From Hyalangium versicolor (GTDB taxonomy: Bacteria; Myxococcota; Myxococcia; Myxococcales; Myxococcaceae): a stretch of 64,000 nucleotides of DNA. Location of the stretch: assembly GCF_020103695.1 (NCBI RefSeq), contig NZ_JAHXBF010000008.1, forward strand, positions 248,001 through 312,000, given 5' to 3'. The notes under the pieces are model-generated. The model made no database searches. It had not been told where the DNA came from and worked only from the letters and a program-made list of their open reading frames with translations. The stretch's first letter is position 1. Each line of letters starts with the position of its first letter. Below, piece after piece: positions 16,601-24,514 of this stretch. A program made the position numbers and the translations under genes.

Positions 16601-17316
16601 CTGCCCACGAAGAGCTCATGGGCAATCACACCCACGGAATAGAGATCGGAGAGCTCGGAGGGGGGCTCTCCCCGAAGCACCTCTGGCGCGAGATAGCCCC
16701 GTGTTCCCGAGCGAAGGGCCTGGGCCCGTTGTTCCATGCTGACCGCCAGGCCGAAGTCCAGCAGCTTGACGTGCCCATCCACCACCAGGACGTTGGCTGG
16801 CTTGAGGTCGCGGTGGATGATTCCACGCCGGTGCAGGTAGACGAGCGCCTGGAGCATCTGGAGCAGCAGCGCCACCTGCACAGCCCGGGGTTCTTCCCAC
16901 CCCGCTTCGGTCAGCGTCTGCGCGCCCTCGAGGAATTCGAGCACCAGATAGGGCCGCTGCCGCGTATCGAATCCATGGTCGAGAACGCTGATGATGCTCG
17001 GGTGGCGCAGCGAGGCGAGGATCTCGAACTCGTGCGCCAGCTCCAGGACCGATTGATAGTCCCTCCCTTTGCGACGGAGTCCGCTGCGCTCGAGGAGCGC
17101 ACTCACGCGGGCACTGTAGCGGCCCGAGGCAAGCTGTTTGATGGCGACCAGGCCGTCGAGCCGATCCCTGGCGAGGTAGACCGTTCCGAACCCACCGCGG
17201 CCCAGGAGCATCAGGGGCAGATAACGCCGGCTCACTTCGGGAAGGGAAGCGAACCCCGAGCGCTCATTCCCAGAGAAGGACACGGATTGCTCTGGCGTCC
17301 AGGCCTGTCCAGCCAT
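13609..17316 (-). CDS. PknK-like Ser/Thr kinase with AAA ATPase and TPR-like tail
   Basis: A 1235-residue signalling protein. The kinase domain (about 30-330) has LGRGGFGTVYLARD, the VAIKQL lysine, HRDLKPANV and DFGLAV, so it should be catalytically active. Next is a STAND/AAA-type ATPase module: Walker A GGESGVGKSRLL near residue 380 and Walker B VVILEDLQWADS near 485. The remaining 600 residues are helical and TPR-like (for example CHAHAKRALACLG). This matches the PknK/guanylate-kinase-like family common in myxobacteria, which usually senses ligands through the helical tail. It has no membrane segment. It heads a three-gene unit with a methyltransferase (ATGA overlap) and the GFA protein. 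Confidence 0.92.
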   Translation of the reverse strand: MAGQAWTPEQSVSFSGNERSGFASLPEVSRRYLPLMLLGRGGFGTVYLARDRLDGLVAIKQLASGRYSARVSALLERSGLRRKGRDYQSVLELAHEFEILASLRHPSIISVLDHGFDTRQRPYLVLEFLEGAQTLTEAGWEEPRAVQVALLLQMLQALVYLHRRGIIHRDLKPANVLVVDGHVKLLDFGLAVSMEQRAQALRSGTRGYLAPEVLRGEPPSELSDLYSVGVIAHELFVGRRPLEPRSPRPSPDEDSPADSLEADLIWFASQWFTSAFKETEARVTREPVEIPETLEPRLARFLRGLLTLEPRERFPNAEAVIAALCEAMHQPLPAETVAARESFLQGARFVGRQREMARLNLALNEAEEETRGSAWLVGGESGVGKSRLLAEFRIVAMVRSAVVLRGQSITSGGSAYHAWRQVLRSLVLLTSLEAREAAIFRPLVPDIAELLQRDIPQPESLGPEATHLRLMATVEDVFLRLSQPTVVILEDLQWADSATLSLLERLAKSVSKARLLLLGSYRDDECPKLPGKVPSLQVLKLPRLEPTEIAALSESMMGAGGREPRVVSLLEHETEGNPFFLVEVLRALAEQNGRLDRIGRGQLPDTAFVGGMRSIIQRRLEKVPPRAREPLRLAAIIGRDIHEELLRAADPSLEVRSWLVECSDAAVLEVAGNRWRFAHDKLREGLLGSLAPKETQALHQRAAEAIESVYPNAAEWMAALAHHWGQVGDEAREGYYSEKAGDQAMSVYACSVAIPYFKRALAIAESKEEGARRLGLLEAHLAETYYLSGNMPECHAHAKRALACLGWALPRGKWGWRLGIPLQAMERLLQSAVPWAFVEKSPETRELRLEAGRLLVRLCEVLFYLQDATRLLWSGLRLINVMEPGGPSQCLARGYIVMATVLSSIPKLRPLVESWSTRAVEMAERVGTPGDVVYTLVRCVVCGIGYARWKDVEAWSERARRLADATRDFRQSEESRAVRALSLQYQGLYSRGIEVANELEERARQRDAEQTRHWGALCRAGSMVRLGRTEQALRELEEELPWFEAHAGASETVVIQGALALSLLRQGQEARALDVAGRGLALLRHMKPVAYWLHTGVTQVAEVYLTLWEQRMGATLPGRPPPVRESHEACKALRAFGHAFAFGAPFSLLCDGLEAWLSGRVRTACRAWRRCIERSKQLEMPYEEGRARLEWGRHLALADPARRPQLVRARELFAELGAVDDLRRAEAELAREGMR

Positions 17317-17509
17317 CAGTGGTCCCCCGGTCAGCAGTGACTCTTTTCATGTATCAACAGCTGGGGCCGGGTGGAGGAGTGCCCGAGAGACCGGCCCGCA
17401 CTTCCATGGTCTCTGGGACGTGCGAGGGAGCGTCTCACCTTCACGCGCACGCGCGCGTTCACAAAAGCCAACGCCTCCGCCCCCTGATTGAGACACCCTG
17501 GAGGAGGAT

Positions 17510-19339
17510 ATGGCGTTGAAACACGATGTGAAACCACCCGGCCGCACCCGGAGGTATCACGAGACGAAGAGAGCAAACGAGCCCTTGGTGGAGCAGGGGC
17601 ACGCGCTGGCCGCACTCAGCCGCTCGCAGTTGTGTGGACTCGGACCCTCGCGGCTCTTGCGGATGTTCCGAACGGGCCAGTCCAGGCGATATCCGCCAGG
17701 GGAGTGGATCCGGGTGGAGACGCCCGGCCTCTGGGTTGTGCTGGACGGTTCGGTGGGGCTTTGGGGCCAGAGGAAGAAACTCCTCTCCACTCTGGGATGG
17801 AGCTCCGTCTACATCATGCAGCAGAGCCCAACGGGGGACACGGTGCCCGTGGACCTCCGTGCGGGCGAACCGGATGGAGCGTGGTTGCTCTTCGTCGAGA
17901 GTCACAACGCCCGCGGCTCGCTTTCGTGGACCCTTCAGGCTCCGCCCAACTCCCCTGCGGATACCAAGGTATTCCATCTGCAGAGCCATGCGCCGCTGAA
18001 CCTGGATGCCCTGACGGAGCTCCTCGCGAGGACCATCGTCCATGACTTCGAGGACAAGGTGGTCGTCGTGCGCAAGGGAAAGAGTCCGGCCCTTGTCCCC
18101 AGCGAGCCCCTGCACCCCCGCTTGTTCCAGGCCTCGGTCATGGATGGCAACCTTCCCTTCGCGCCCGAGGCGTTCGACTGCATCTTCGCCGACGAGGCAG
18201 CCTCCAGGTTGCTCGCGCACCATCCCGCGCTCCAGCACACCACCCTCCAATTCACCCGAGAGCTACCGCTGGCTGAGACGCAGTGGGAGCAAGACACGCG
18301 CTTCATCCTGCTGATGCCCGTGTCGTCCAGCCCGGTAGACGGTGAGCTGGAAGGAGCGGTCGACCCACGGAAACTGCCCCTGCTCCAGCGAGGGTGCTGG
18401 ATCGAACTTCCGGACGAACTTTTATCGGGGGCGCACACCGGGCTCGAAAAGCTGGATGAACGAACGAAGCAGCATCTCTCCCGGTGCGCGCGGGTGATCA
18501 CCGATCGCCAGGTGGGCATTTCCCTGAGTGGAGGCGGTGCCTGGGGCTTCTACCACTATGTGCTCCTGGAAGAGCTGACGCGCAGGAAGGTCCCCATTGA
18601 TGTCATCACCGGCAGCAGCATTGGTGCGGTGATGGGGGCGTACTACGGCGTGCGCGGATTGGGTGGGTTGGAATGCTTCCGCGACCGGTGCACAAGGGGG
18701 GAGATCAGCATGTACACCTGGCTGAGCATGATCTCCACCGCGCTGCTGGAGGATGTGTTCAAGGAGGATCTGGGTGATGCCCAGCTCGATCAGTTGTCCA
18801 CTCGCGTTCACCCGGTCGCGATGAATCTCAGCACCGGCGAGGCAACGGTCTTCACTCGAGGGCCACTCGCGCTGGCGACACGGGCCAGCAGCTCGGCTCC
18901 GGGCTTGTGGGGGCCCACGCTCTTGAAGCCATGCCGCCACTTCGTGGACGGTGCCGCCGCGCACAATCTCCCCGCGCTATGGCTCCCGCACCTGGGGGCG
19001 GATCTGACGTTCTCCTGCAATTGCTACCCGGCTCAGTCCCGGCCCTATCACCAGCTCATCCCGGGAGACTTGGGGCGCGTCTTGAAGGTGCTCAACCCCG
19101 TGGAGCGGTTGCTGGATCTGATCTCCAGTGGCAACGGGCTGCTCCATGCGAACGGCGAACTGGGATCCCTGGTGAGCACCCGGTCCTTCCACAAGTCACC
19201 GTCCGAGGATCCCCTGCGGCAGGCCACCGCCTTCCACAGAGCGGATGAAATCATTTGTCACGCAAGGAATGACAGCGTCTTCAATGAAACCCTCAATCAG
19301 TTTGTCAATGATTGGGAAAAGCTACGCGCGTCCTCCTGA
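17510..19339 (+). CDS. NTE-like patatin phospholipase with N-terminal cyclic-nucleotide-binding-like region
   Basis: A 609-residue protein. The C-terminal patatin domain (about 340-560) has the oxyanion motif SGGGAWG, the nucleophile elbow GSSIGAVMG and the catalytic DGAAAHN, so the Ser-Asp dyad is intact. The N-terminal 130 residues (RYPPGEWIRVETPGLWVVLDGSVGLWG) look like a divergent cyclic-nucleotide-binding or ABC-type sensor domain, as in neuropathy target esterase and bacterial RssA/PlpD relatives. It likely hydrolyses lysophospholipids at the membrane face; the substrate is inferred from the family. GGAGGAGG directly before the ATG at 17510 gives a strong start. The divergent PknK-like kinase begins 193 bases away. 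Confidence 0.88.
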   Translation: MALKHDVKPPGRTRRYHETKRANEPLVEQGHALAALSRSQLCGLGPSRLLRMFRTGQSRRYPPGEWIRVETPGLWVVLDGSVGLWGQRKKLLSTLGWSSVYIMQQSPTGDTVPVDLRAGEPDGAWLLFVESHNARGSLSWTLQAPPNSPADTKVFHLQSHAPLNLDALTELLARTIVHDFEDKVVVVRKGKSPALVPSEPLHPRLFQASVMDGNLPFAPEAFDCIFADEAASRLLAHHPALQHTTLQFTRELPLAETQWEQDTRFILLMPVSSSPVDGELEGAVDPRKLPLLQRGCWIELPDELLSGAHTGLEKLDERTKQHLSRCARVITDRQVGISLSGGGAWGFYHYVLLEELTRRKVPIDVITGSSIGAVMGAYYGVRGLGGLECFRDRCTRGEISMYTWLSMISTALLEDVFKEDLGDAQLDQLSTRVHPVAMNLSTGEATVFTRGPLALATRASSSAPGLWGPTLLKPCRHFVDGAAAHNLPALWLPHLGADLTFSCNCYPAQSRPYHQLIPGDLGRVLKVLNPVERLLDLISSGNGLLHANGELGSLVSTRSFHKSPSEDPLRQATAFHRADEIICHARNDSVFNETLNQFVNDWEKLRASS

Positions 19340-19410
19340 AGAAAAGGCATGGCCAGGGATGTTGACGGTATGAATGGGGTGGTTGAACCCATCAATCACA
19401 GGAGAGCACG

Positions 19411-19968
19411 ATGTTTGAAAGCATGATTTCGCGTCAACTCGAGCTCAGGGGAAGAGATGACTCCGTCGAGCCAGTCCCCCTCACGGAGATTCTCGGCAGC
19501 CGTGAACTCCAGAAGCTGCGAGATCACTTCGATGAGGCAGTGCTGTGCGACATGGCGAGGGTGCTCGGGAAGAAGCTGCCGGATTCGAAGTGGTTCGTCG
19601 ACGGCATCCTTGACCAGTTCTACTCGAAGGCGAAGCTCCCAGTCACCGAGGAATACAAGCAGTTCGCAGCCCGGCGCGAAAGCCAGCTCATCACACTCTT
19701 CCTGGTCTTCTCCCGCGGCCAGGGAGTCTTCCTGGGCATCCATCTCTACTGTGGGTTGATGATGGGCATGAGCCCCGAGGAGCTCACCCAGCACGTCATG
19801 CTGGTCGGGGTGTATGGAGGCATTGCGGTCCTGAATACCGGGCTGACCACGCTGGAACGGCTCTTCACTCTCTTGAAGGGGCTGGCAGCGCCGAATGCAC
19901 CCAACCCCACGCCGGCTGTGGTCCTGCGTGAGCTTGCTCTGGCGCTCGGGCCCAGTCTGGCTCGATAG
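19411..19968 (+). CDS. Carboxymuconolactone-decarboxylase-like (AhpD-fold) protein
   Basis: A 185-residue protein preceded by GGAGAG. The central region GIHLYCGLMMGMSPEELTQH followed by VYGGIAVLNTG resembles the signature of the CMD/AhpD fold (H-x-x-x-A-x-x-x-G-x-x-x-x-E and Y-x-G). The CxxC-H active site of AhpD is absent, as only one Cys is visible there, so peroxidase coupling is doubtful. Function is not known. It lies downstream of the patatin gene on the same strand and may be co-transcribed with it. Confidence 0.55.
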   Translation: MFESMISRQLELRGRDDSVEPVPLTEILGSRELQKLRDHFDEAVLCDMARVLGKKLPDSKWFVDGILDQFYSKAKLPVTEEYKQFAARRESQLITLFLVFSRGQGVFLGIHLYCGLMMGMSPEELTQHVMLVGVYGGIAVLNTGLTTLERLFTLLKGLAAPNAPNPTPAVVLRELALALGPSLAR

Positions 19969-19988
19969 GGCCCAGAGGCCCACGGCCT

Positions 19989-20891
19989 TCATCTCAAGGG
20001 CTTCACGCCGGTGGCGAGGACATAGTCGAAGGTGCTCCGCACCCGCCGTGCGTACCACCAGGGGTTGCTGGCCAGCCGGAGCAGTGGGTTCATCCGGTGT
20101 ACGAGCTCCGGAGCCTCCAGCCGTCGGCCGAGGAACAGCAGCAGGGGCTCGTAGACATGTTCACGGATGGAGTGGACCTCTACGCCTTCGAAGTGCGCCG
20201 CCATCAACCGCGAGGGGTACTCCTCGCGACTGTAGAGGTTCTCCCTGGGAATCTGCCACACGGCCTGGAACGGGCGACTGAACCGGTGTCCGGGCAGTGG
20301 GAGGATGTCTGTCAGGGCGAGCCTCCCTCCGGGCCTCAGCACCCGCCATGCCTCGGCGAAGAAGTCCTCGCGCGTGTCGAAGTGGAAGGCGGACTCGAGC
20401 GACACCACCTTGTCGAAGCGCCTGGCGGGAAAGGGCAGCCGGGTGGCCGAGCCCACCTGGAGCAGGACTCGGCTCGCCAGGCCGACGCGCGCCATCCGCT
20501 CTCGAGCGATGTCGACATGCAGCGGCGTGAGATCGATGCCCGTGAGCCGCTGGGGATGGAAGCTCCCCGTCCAGTAGAGGAGCTGATCCCCGAAGCCGAA
20601 CCCCACATCCAACACCTCGTCCCGGGGGCCCAGCCGGGCTGTTCGTCCCAGCAACTCCGCGAGTGCACGGCTGGCCTCGTCGAGTGTTCGCACCCTGGGA
20701 TCAGCCCAGTACCCCAGGTTCATGAACAGGCTGTGCTCGGACAACAGGTTGTGGGTGGACAGGAAGGTATAGAAACGCTCCGGCCGTTTGCCGGACGGCT
20801 CCAGGACGAGCCGGAGGAGCGCAGCGCCCTCCAGGAAGGCACGAGGCCAGGAGCCCTCGTACCGCGCGTGCTCCTCGCTAGAGGGAAGCAT
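19989..20891 (-). CDS. SAM-dependent methyltransferase
   Basis: A 300-residue class I methyltransferase. Motif I is VLDVGFGFGDQLLYW near residue 92, followed by LTGIDLTPLHVDIA and a post-I acidic turn; SATRLPFPARRFDKVVSLES near 147 and RVLRPGGRLALTDI near 183 are typical. The overall shape resembles cyclopropane-fatty-acid-synthase or macrolide O-methyltransferase relatives. The N-terminal 80 residues are less conserved. Its ATG lies 14 bases inside the end of the sigma-factor gene, so translation may be coupled. Substrate unknown. Confidence 0.88.
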   Translation of the reverse strand: MLPSSEEHARYEGSWPRAFLEGAALLRLVLEPSGKRPERFYTFLSTHNLLSEHSLFMNLGYWADPRVRTLDEASRALAELLGRTARLGPRDEVLDVGFGFGDQLLYWTGSFHPQRLTGIDLTPLHVDIARERMARVGLASRVLLQVGSATRLPFPARRFDKVVSLESAFHFDTREDFFAEAWRVLRPGGRLALTDILPLPGHRFSRPFQAVWQIPRENLYSREEYPSRLMAAHFEGVEVHSIREHVYEPLLLFLGRRLEAPELVHRMNPLLRLASNPWWYARRVRSTFDYVLATGVKPLR

Positions 20892-21507
20892 TCTCGCCGG
20901 ACGAGAGCATCTCCGCTTGCCGTGCGAGTTCTCTCAGCCGCGCCTTGATCCTCTGGAACTGCTGTCGCAGCACAGCGGCTTTGCGCTCGAGCGCCTCCTG
21001 AGACAGGACCTCCTCTGGATTGCTCATCGAGCGGGCCACGTCGTACCAGGACAGCCGCTGATCCACTCGCAGCAGGAGGATGGTCTGTTCATGCGGGGAG
21101 AGCTGTTCGCGTAGCTCCCGGAAGCGGGCCTTGACGTTGCTTTGGAGCCAGGGTTTCGCCAGGCTCCGTTCTGGCTGGGCCTCGTCACGGAGAGCCCCCA
21201 GGCTGACCGGCTCCTCCCGTGCGGCCTGTGAGCTGGCCATGCGGTAGGCGATGTGGCGGGCTACCTGATAGGCCCACGTCCGGAAGGAGCATTCCCAACG
21301 GAACGTCGGGAGGTCCCTCAGCAGGTTTTCGGTGAGGATGCTGTAGGCATCCCGCGTCTGCTCCCGATCATGAAGGATGGACCCCAGCAGCCGCATGAAC
21401 TCGGGCCCATAGCCTTCCAGCGCGACCTGCACGGCGCTCCCCGTATCGCCGCGCTTGCAGCAGTCGTGGATCCGCTGTTCCAGTTCCTGTCGTGCGCTTG
21501 GCTCCAT
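20878..21507 (-). CDS. Sigma-70 family RNA polymerase sigma factor (ECF-like)
   Basis: A 209-residue sigma factor with two conserved regions. Region 2 is visible near residues 55-90 (CSFRTWAYQVARHIAYR), including the FRTWAYQVARN-like core, and region 4 near 135-190 (ELREQLSPHEQTILLLRVDQR, then the SWYDVARSMS helix-turn-helix). The linker between them is long and Arg/Glu-rich. GGAGGGGAAAC precedes ATG 21507 and fixes the start; an upstream in-frame ATG at 21561 lacks a site. No anti-sigma gene is adjacent. Instead a methyltransferase overlaps its 3' end, and a DUF2911 gene is divergent. Confidence 0.9.
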   Translation of the reverse strand: MEPSARQELEQRIHDCCKRGDTGSAVQVALEGYGPEFMRLLGSILHDREQTRDAYSILTENLLRDLPTFRWECSFRTWAYQVARHIAYRMASSQAAREEPVSLGALRDEAQPERSLAKPWLQSNVKARFRELREQLSPHEQTILLLRVDQRLSWYDVARSMSNPEEVLSQEALERKAAVLRQQFQRIKARLRELARQAEMLSSGENASL

Positions 21508-21701
21508 GTTTCCCCTCCAGGCACGATGGGGGCACCTGGCATTCATGGGGGATTTAGACACTCCCTCCGGGGATGAGGAGTGCCTTGGGGGGAGGGCGTC
21601 CTTCCCATCAAAGCCTGCCCTTGGTCTCCTGGAGGGACCGGTCTATAGAGGCGGCGACCCATTTCCCCCCCTTCCTCTTCGGGAAGGGACCCTTGAGGAC
21701 A

Positions 21702-22547
21702 ATGAAGAACACTGCGTTCAAGAGTGTGTTCGTGATTCTGGTGGCGCTGATCGCGCTGCCCGTGTCGGCCCAACTCCAACTGCCGGCTCCCAGCCCCGCA
21801 GCCAAGGTGATGCAGCAGGTGGGCCTCACCGACATCTCGCTCGAGTACTCCAGCCCCGGAGTGAAGGGCCGCAAGATCTGGGGCGCCCTGGTGCCCTGGG
21901 ACGCGCCCTGGCGCTCCGGTGCCAACGCGTCCACCAAGATCACCTTCAGCCGGGATGTGACGTTCGGCGGCAAGCCCGTTCCCGCGGGCACCTACGCCAT
22001 TGTCTCCTTCCCCTCGCAGAAGGGCTGGTCGATCGCGCTGAACAAGGAGCTCGGCCTGTGGCAGGGCAAGTCGTACGACGCCGCCGATGACGTGGTGCGA
22101 GTGAGCGCGACGACCGCTCCCATCCCGAATCGCGAGCGCTTGACGTTCCTCTTCTCCAACACGACCGATACGGGCACCTCGCTCGATCTGGAGTGGGAGA
22201 AGCTGCGTATCTCGGTGCCCATCCAGGTGGACACGGTGGGGCAGGCCCAGGCCAACATCAAGAGCGCGCTGGACAATGCGTGGCGCCCGCATATGAGCGC
22301 GGCCAGCTATGTCGCCGAGAACCTCAAGGACGTCGACACGGCGCTGAAGTACGTGGACACCTCCATCTCCATCGACTCGAACTGGCAGAACAACTGGGTC
22401 AAGGCGGAGCTGCTGGCCAAGAAGGGCAACTACGCGGAGGCTCGCAAGCACGCGCAGGTGGCCTGGGACCTGGGCCAGAAGTCGCCCAACTTCTTCTACA
22501 AGGACGCGGTGGCCAAGGCCCTCGCGGACTGGAAGGACAAGAAGTAG
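21702..22547 (+). CDS. DUF2911 exported protein with C-terminal TPR-like region
   Basis: A 281-residue secreted protein with a signal peptide (about 1-22, ending PVSA). The DUF2911 domain spans roughly 35-175: QQVGLTDISLEYSSPGVKGR, SGANASTKITFSRDVTFGG, PAGTYAIVSFPS. This domain of unknown function is common in Bacteroidetes and myxobacteria. Residues 190-280 contain a TPR-like pair ending in KKGNYAEARKHAQVAWDLG. GAGGAC before the ATG at 21702 supports the start. Its stop abuts the bshA stop with no gap. Confidence 0.88.
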   Translation: MKNTAFKSVFVILVALIALPVSAQLQLPAPSPAAKVMQQVGLTDISLEYSSPGVKGRKIWGALVPWDAPWRSGANASTKITFSRDVTFGGKPVPAGTYAIVSFPSQKGWSIALNKELGLWQGKSYDAADDVVRVSATTAPIPNRERLTFLFSNTTDTGTSLDLEWEKLRISVPIQVDTVGQAQANIKSALDNAWRPHMSAASYVAENLKDVDTALKYVDTSISIDSNWQNNWVKAELLAKKGNYAEARKHAQVAWDLGQKSPNFFYKDAVAKALADWKDKK

Positions 22548-23714
22548 TCAGCGGTGGGCCGCCGCTACGAGCCGCTGGTAGAGGGCCTCGTAGCGGTCGA
22601 TGGCGGGCGCCCGCTGGAATCGCGCGAGGACCTGCTCGCGCGCGCGGTGCGAGCAGGCCTTCCAGAGGGCTGCGTCTCGCAGCAGCGTGAGGACGCGGGC
22701 GGCCATGGCGCTCACGTCCCCCACGGGCGCCAGGTAGCCCGTCTCTCCATGGCTCACCAGCTCCGGAACGCCACCAATGTCGCTGGCGACCACGGGGACG
22801 CCGCAGCTCAGCGCCTCGAGCGCGGCCAGGCCGAAGCTCTCCTTCTCGCTGGGCAGCAGGAAGGCGTCGCAGGCAGCCAGCAGCTCGACGAAGTCCTCCT
22901 GGTTGCCCAGGAAGGCCACGCGCTCCTCCAGGCCCAGCTCGCCCAGGCGGCGCTCGGCGCCCTCGCGCTCGGGGCCGTCACCGATCATCACCAGCCGGCA
23001 CGGCAATCGGCGGTTGACCTCGGCGAAGATGGTGCACACGTCCTGGATGCGCTTGACGGGGCGGAAGTTCGACACGTGGATGAGCACCGGCTCGCCATCT
23101 CCGAGCTCCGGGAAGAGCCGTCGCAGCCCCGCGCGATTGCGGCGGGGCGTATGGCGCACCGTGTCAACGAAGTTGAAGATGACCTCGATGGGGACCGTCT
23201 CCGGCGAGAGATGGAAGCCCTCCCAGGTGGCGCGCCGGAGGAACGCCGAGGGCGTCGTCACCGCGTCGCTGCGCAGGAGTGAGAAGCGGGTGATGGGCAG
23301 GTAGCTGGGCTCGATACCTACCAGCGTGGTGTCCGTCCCATGGAGCGTCGTCACGATGCGCGGAGCCCGGGGCCCCAGCACCTCACGTGCCATCCACGCG
23401 GCCGTGGCATGGGGCACCGCGTAGTGCACGTGGAGGATGTCCAGGCGCTCCTTCTGGCAGACCTCGATCATCTTGGAGGCGAGCGCCAGCGGGTACGTCC
23501 CCGAGTTCTGGAGCGCTGGGTAGGTGCTCTCCGTCACCTCGTGGAAGAGCACCGGGTGGCGGGTGCCGTGGAGATGCACGGGCAGCTCTCGCGCGATGAA
23601 GTGCACGCGGTGGCCACGCTCCGCCATCGCCAGGCCAATCTCGGTGGCGATCATTCCGCTGCCGCCGAAAGTGGAGAAGCAGGTGATGGCCAGGTTGAGG
23701 CGACGGTCTGTCAT
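22548..23714 (-). CDS. bshA: N-acetyl-alpha-D-glucosaminyl L-malate synthase (bacillithiol pathway)
   Basis: A 388-residue GT4-family glycosyltransferase. Hallmarks are an N-terminal Gly-rich loop FGGSGMIATEIGLAMAERGH (residues 16-35), the acceptor-side HVHYAVPHA near 101, HVSNFRPVKR near 214 and the donor-binding SEKESFGLAALEALSCG near 289. BshA joins UDP-GlcNAc to L-malate, the first step of bacillithiol synthesis. The family call rests on both the sequence and the two following pathway genes. Its ATG overlaps the bshB1 stop (ATGA). It is the last gene of the minus-strand operon bshC-bshB1-bshA. Confidence 0.95.
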   Translation of the reverse strand: MTDRRLNLAITCFSTFGGSGMIATEIGLAMAERGHRVHFIARELPVHLHGTRHPVLFHEVTESTYPALQNSGTYPLALASKMIEVCQKERLDILHVHYAVPHATAAWMAREVLGPRAPRIVTTLHGTDTTLVGIEPSYLPITRFSLLRSDAVTTPSAFLRRATWEGFHLSPETVPIEVIFNFVDTVRHTPRRNRAGLRRLFPELGDGEPVLIHVSNFRPVKRIQDVCTIFAEVNRRLPCRLVMIGDGPEREGAERRLGELGLEERVAFLGNQEDFVELLAACDAFLLPSEKESFGLAALEALSCGVPVVASDIGGVPELVSHGETGYLAPVGDVSAMAARVLTLLRDAALWKACSHRAREQVLARFQRAPAIDRYEALYQRLVAAAHR

Positions 23715-24514
23715 CGGCGCGGCGGGAAGAACAGCGGCCGGGCAAAGGTATTCCGACGAAAGTGATCCACGGGATCGGCCAGGCCTGGCGTCTCGCGCAG
23801 CACGTAGGGTTCGCCGTAGGCCACGCCGATGTGGGCGCCGTAGAAGCGGTCTCGGGCCTCGAGCGAGGACACCGAGAGGGGCGAGCCGACCAGCGTCTGG
23901 GGCGCATCCGGCCGCGGCTGCACCTGGCTGGCGTAGCAGTGGATGGCCTCTCGCTTGCGCTCGTAGGACTCCGTCACGTCGACGATGACGCTCGGCTCCG
24001 CCAGATGACGCAGCGGGTAATAGAGGACCTGCCGGGGGGTGAAGGGCTCCAGGTCAGACTCCGTCTCGAAGCGGCGGACGGCGGCGAAGAACAGCGCGCG
24101 CGTCACCAGCGCGCTGGTGGCCTCGTGGTCCGGATGGCGCTCATGTTCCCACGGGACGACGACGAGCTCGGGCCGCAGGCGGCGCAGCACCTCGACGACG
24201 CGCGTCACGGGAGCGGCCTTCGCTCGCTCCGCCTCGGGCGCGTCGAAGCCGGCCCACGGGTGGATCCAGGCATCGGGCAGGCCCAGGTTCTCGCGGACGG
24301 TGAGCCCCAGCACGCGGGAGGCTGCCTCGGTCTCGGCGGCGCGTGTCTCTGGGGTACCGCGGGAGCTCTTCTCCCCGCGCGTCATATCGATGATGCCGGT
24401 GCGGTAGCCCAGGCTGGCCATGCGCGCCATGAGCCCGCCGCAGAACAGCTCGACATCATCGGGGTGGGGACCGAAGGCGAGCACCTCGAGTCCATGGGCC
24501 GGGGAGGGCGTCAT
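23711..24514 (-). CDS. bshB1: N-acetyl-alpha-D-glucosaminyl L-malate deacetylase
   Basis: A 267-residue PIG-L/LmbE-family zinc deacetylase that removes the acetyl group from GlcNAc-malate. The zinc motif AFGPHPDDVELFCGG begins at residue 12, DMTRGEKSSRGTPETR follows near 43, and PWEHERHPDHEATS near 108 carries the second metal-binding pair. Start at 24514 (ATG overlapping the bshC stop) fits the family length of about 230-270. The gene overlaps both its neighbours by 4 bases, as ATGA. Confidence 0.93.
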   Translation of the reverse strand: MTPSPAHGLEVLAFGPHPDDVELFCGGLMARMASLGYRTGIIDMTRGEKSSRGTPETRAAETEAASRVLGLTVRENLGLPDAWIHPWAGFDAPEAERAKAAPVTRVVEVLRRLRPELVVVPWEHERHPDHEATSALVTRALFFAAVRRFETESDLEPFTPRQVLYYPLRHLAEPSVIVDVTESYERKREAIHCYASQVQPRPDAPQTLVGSPLSVSSLEARDRFYGAHIGVAYGEPYVLRETPGLADPVDHFRRNTFARPLFFPPRR

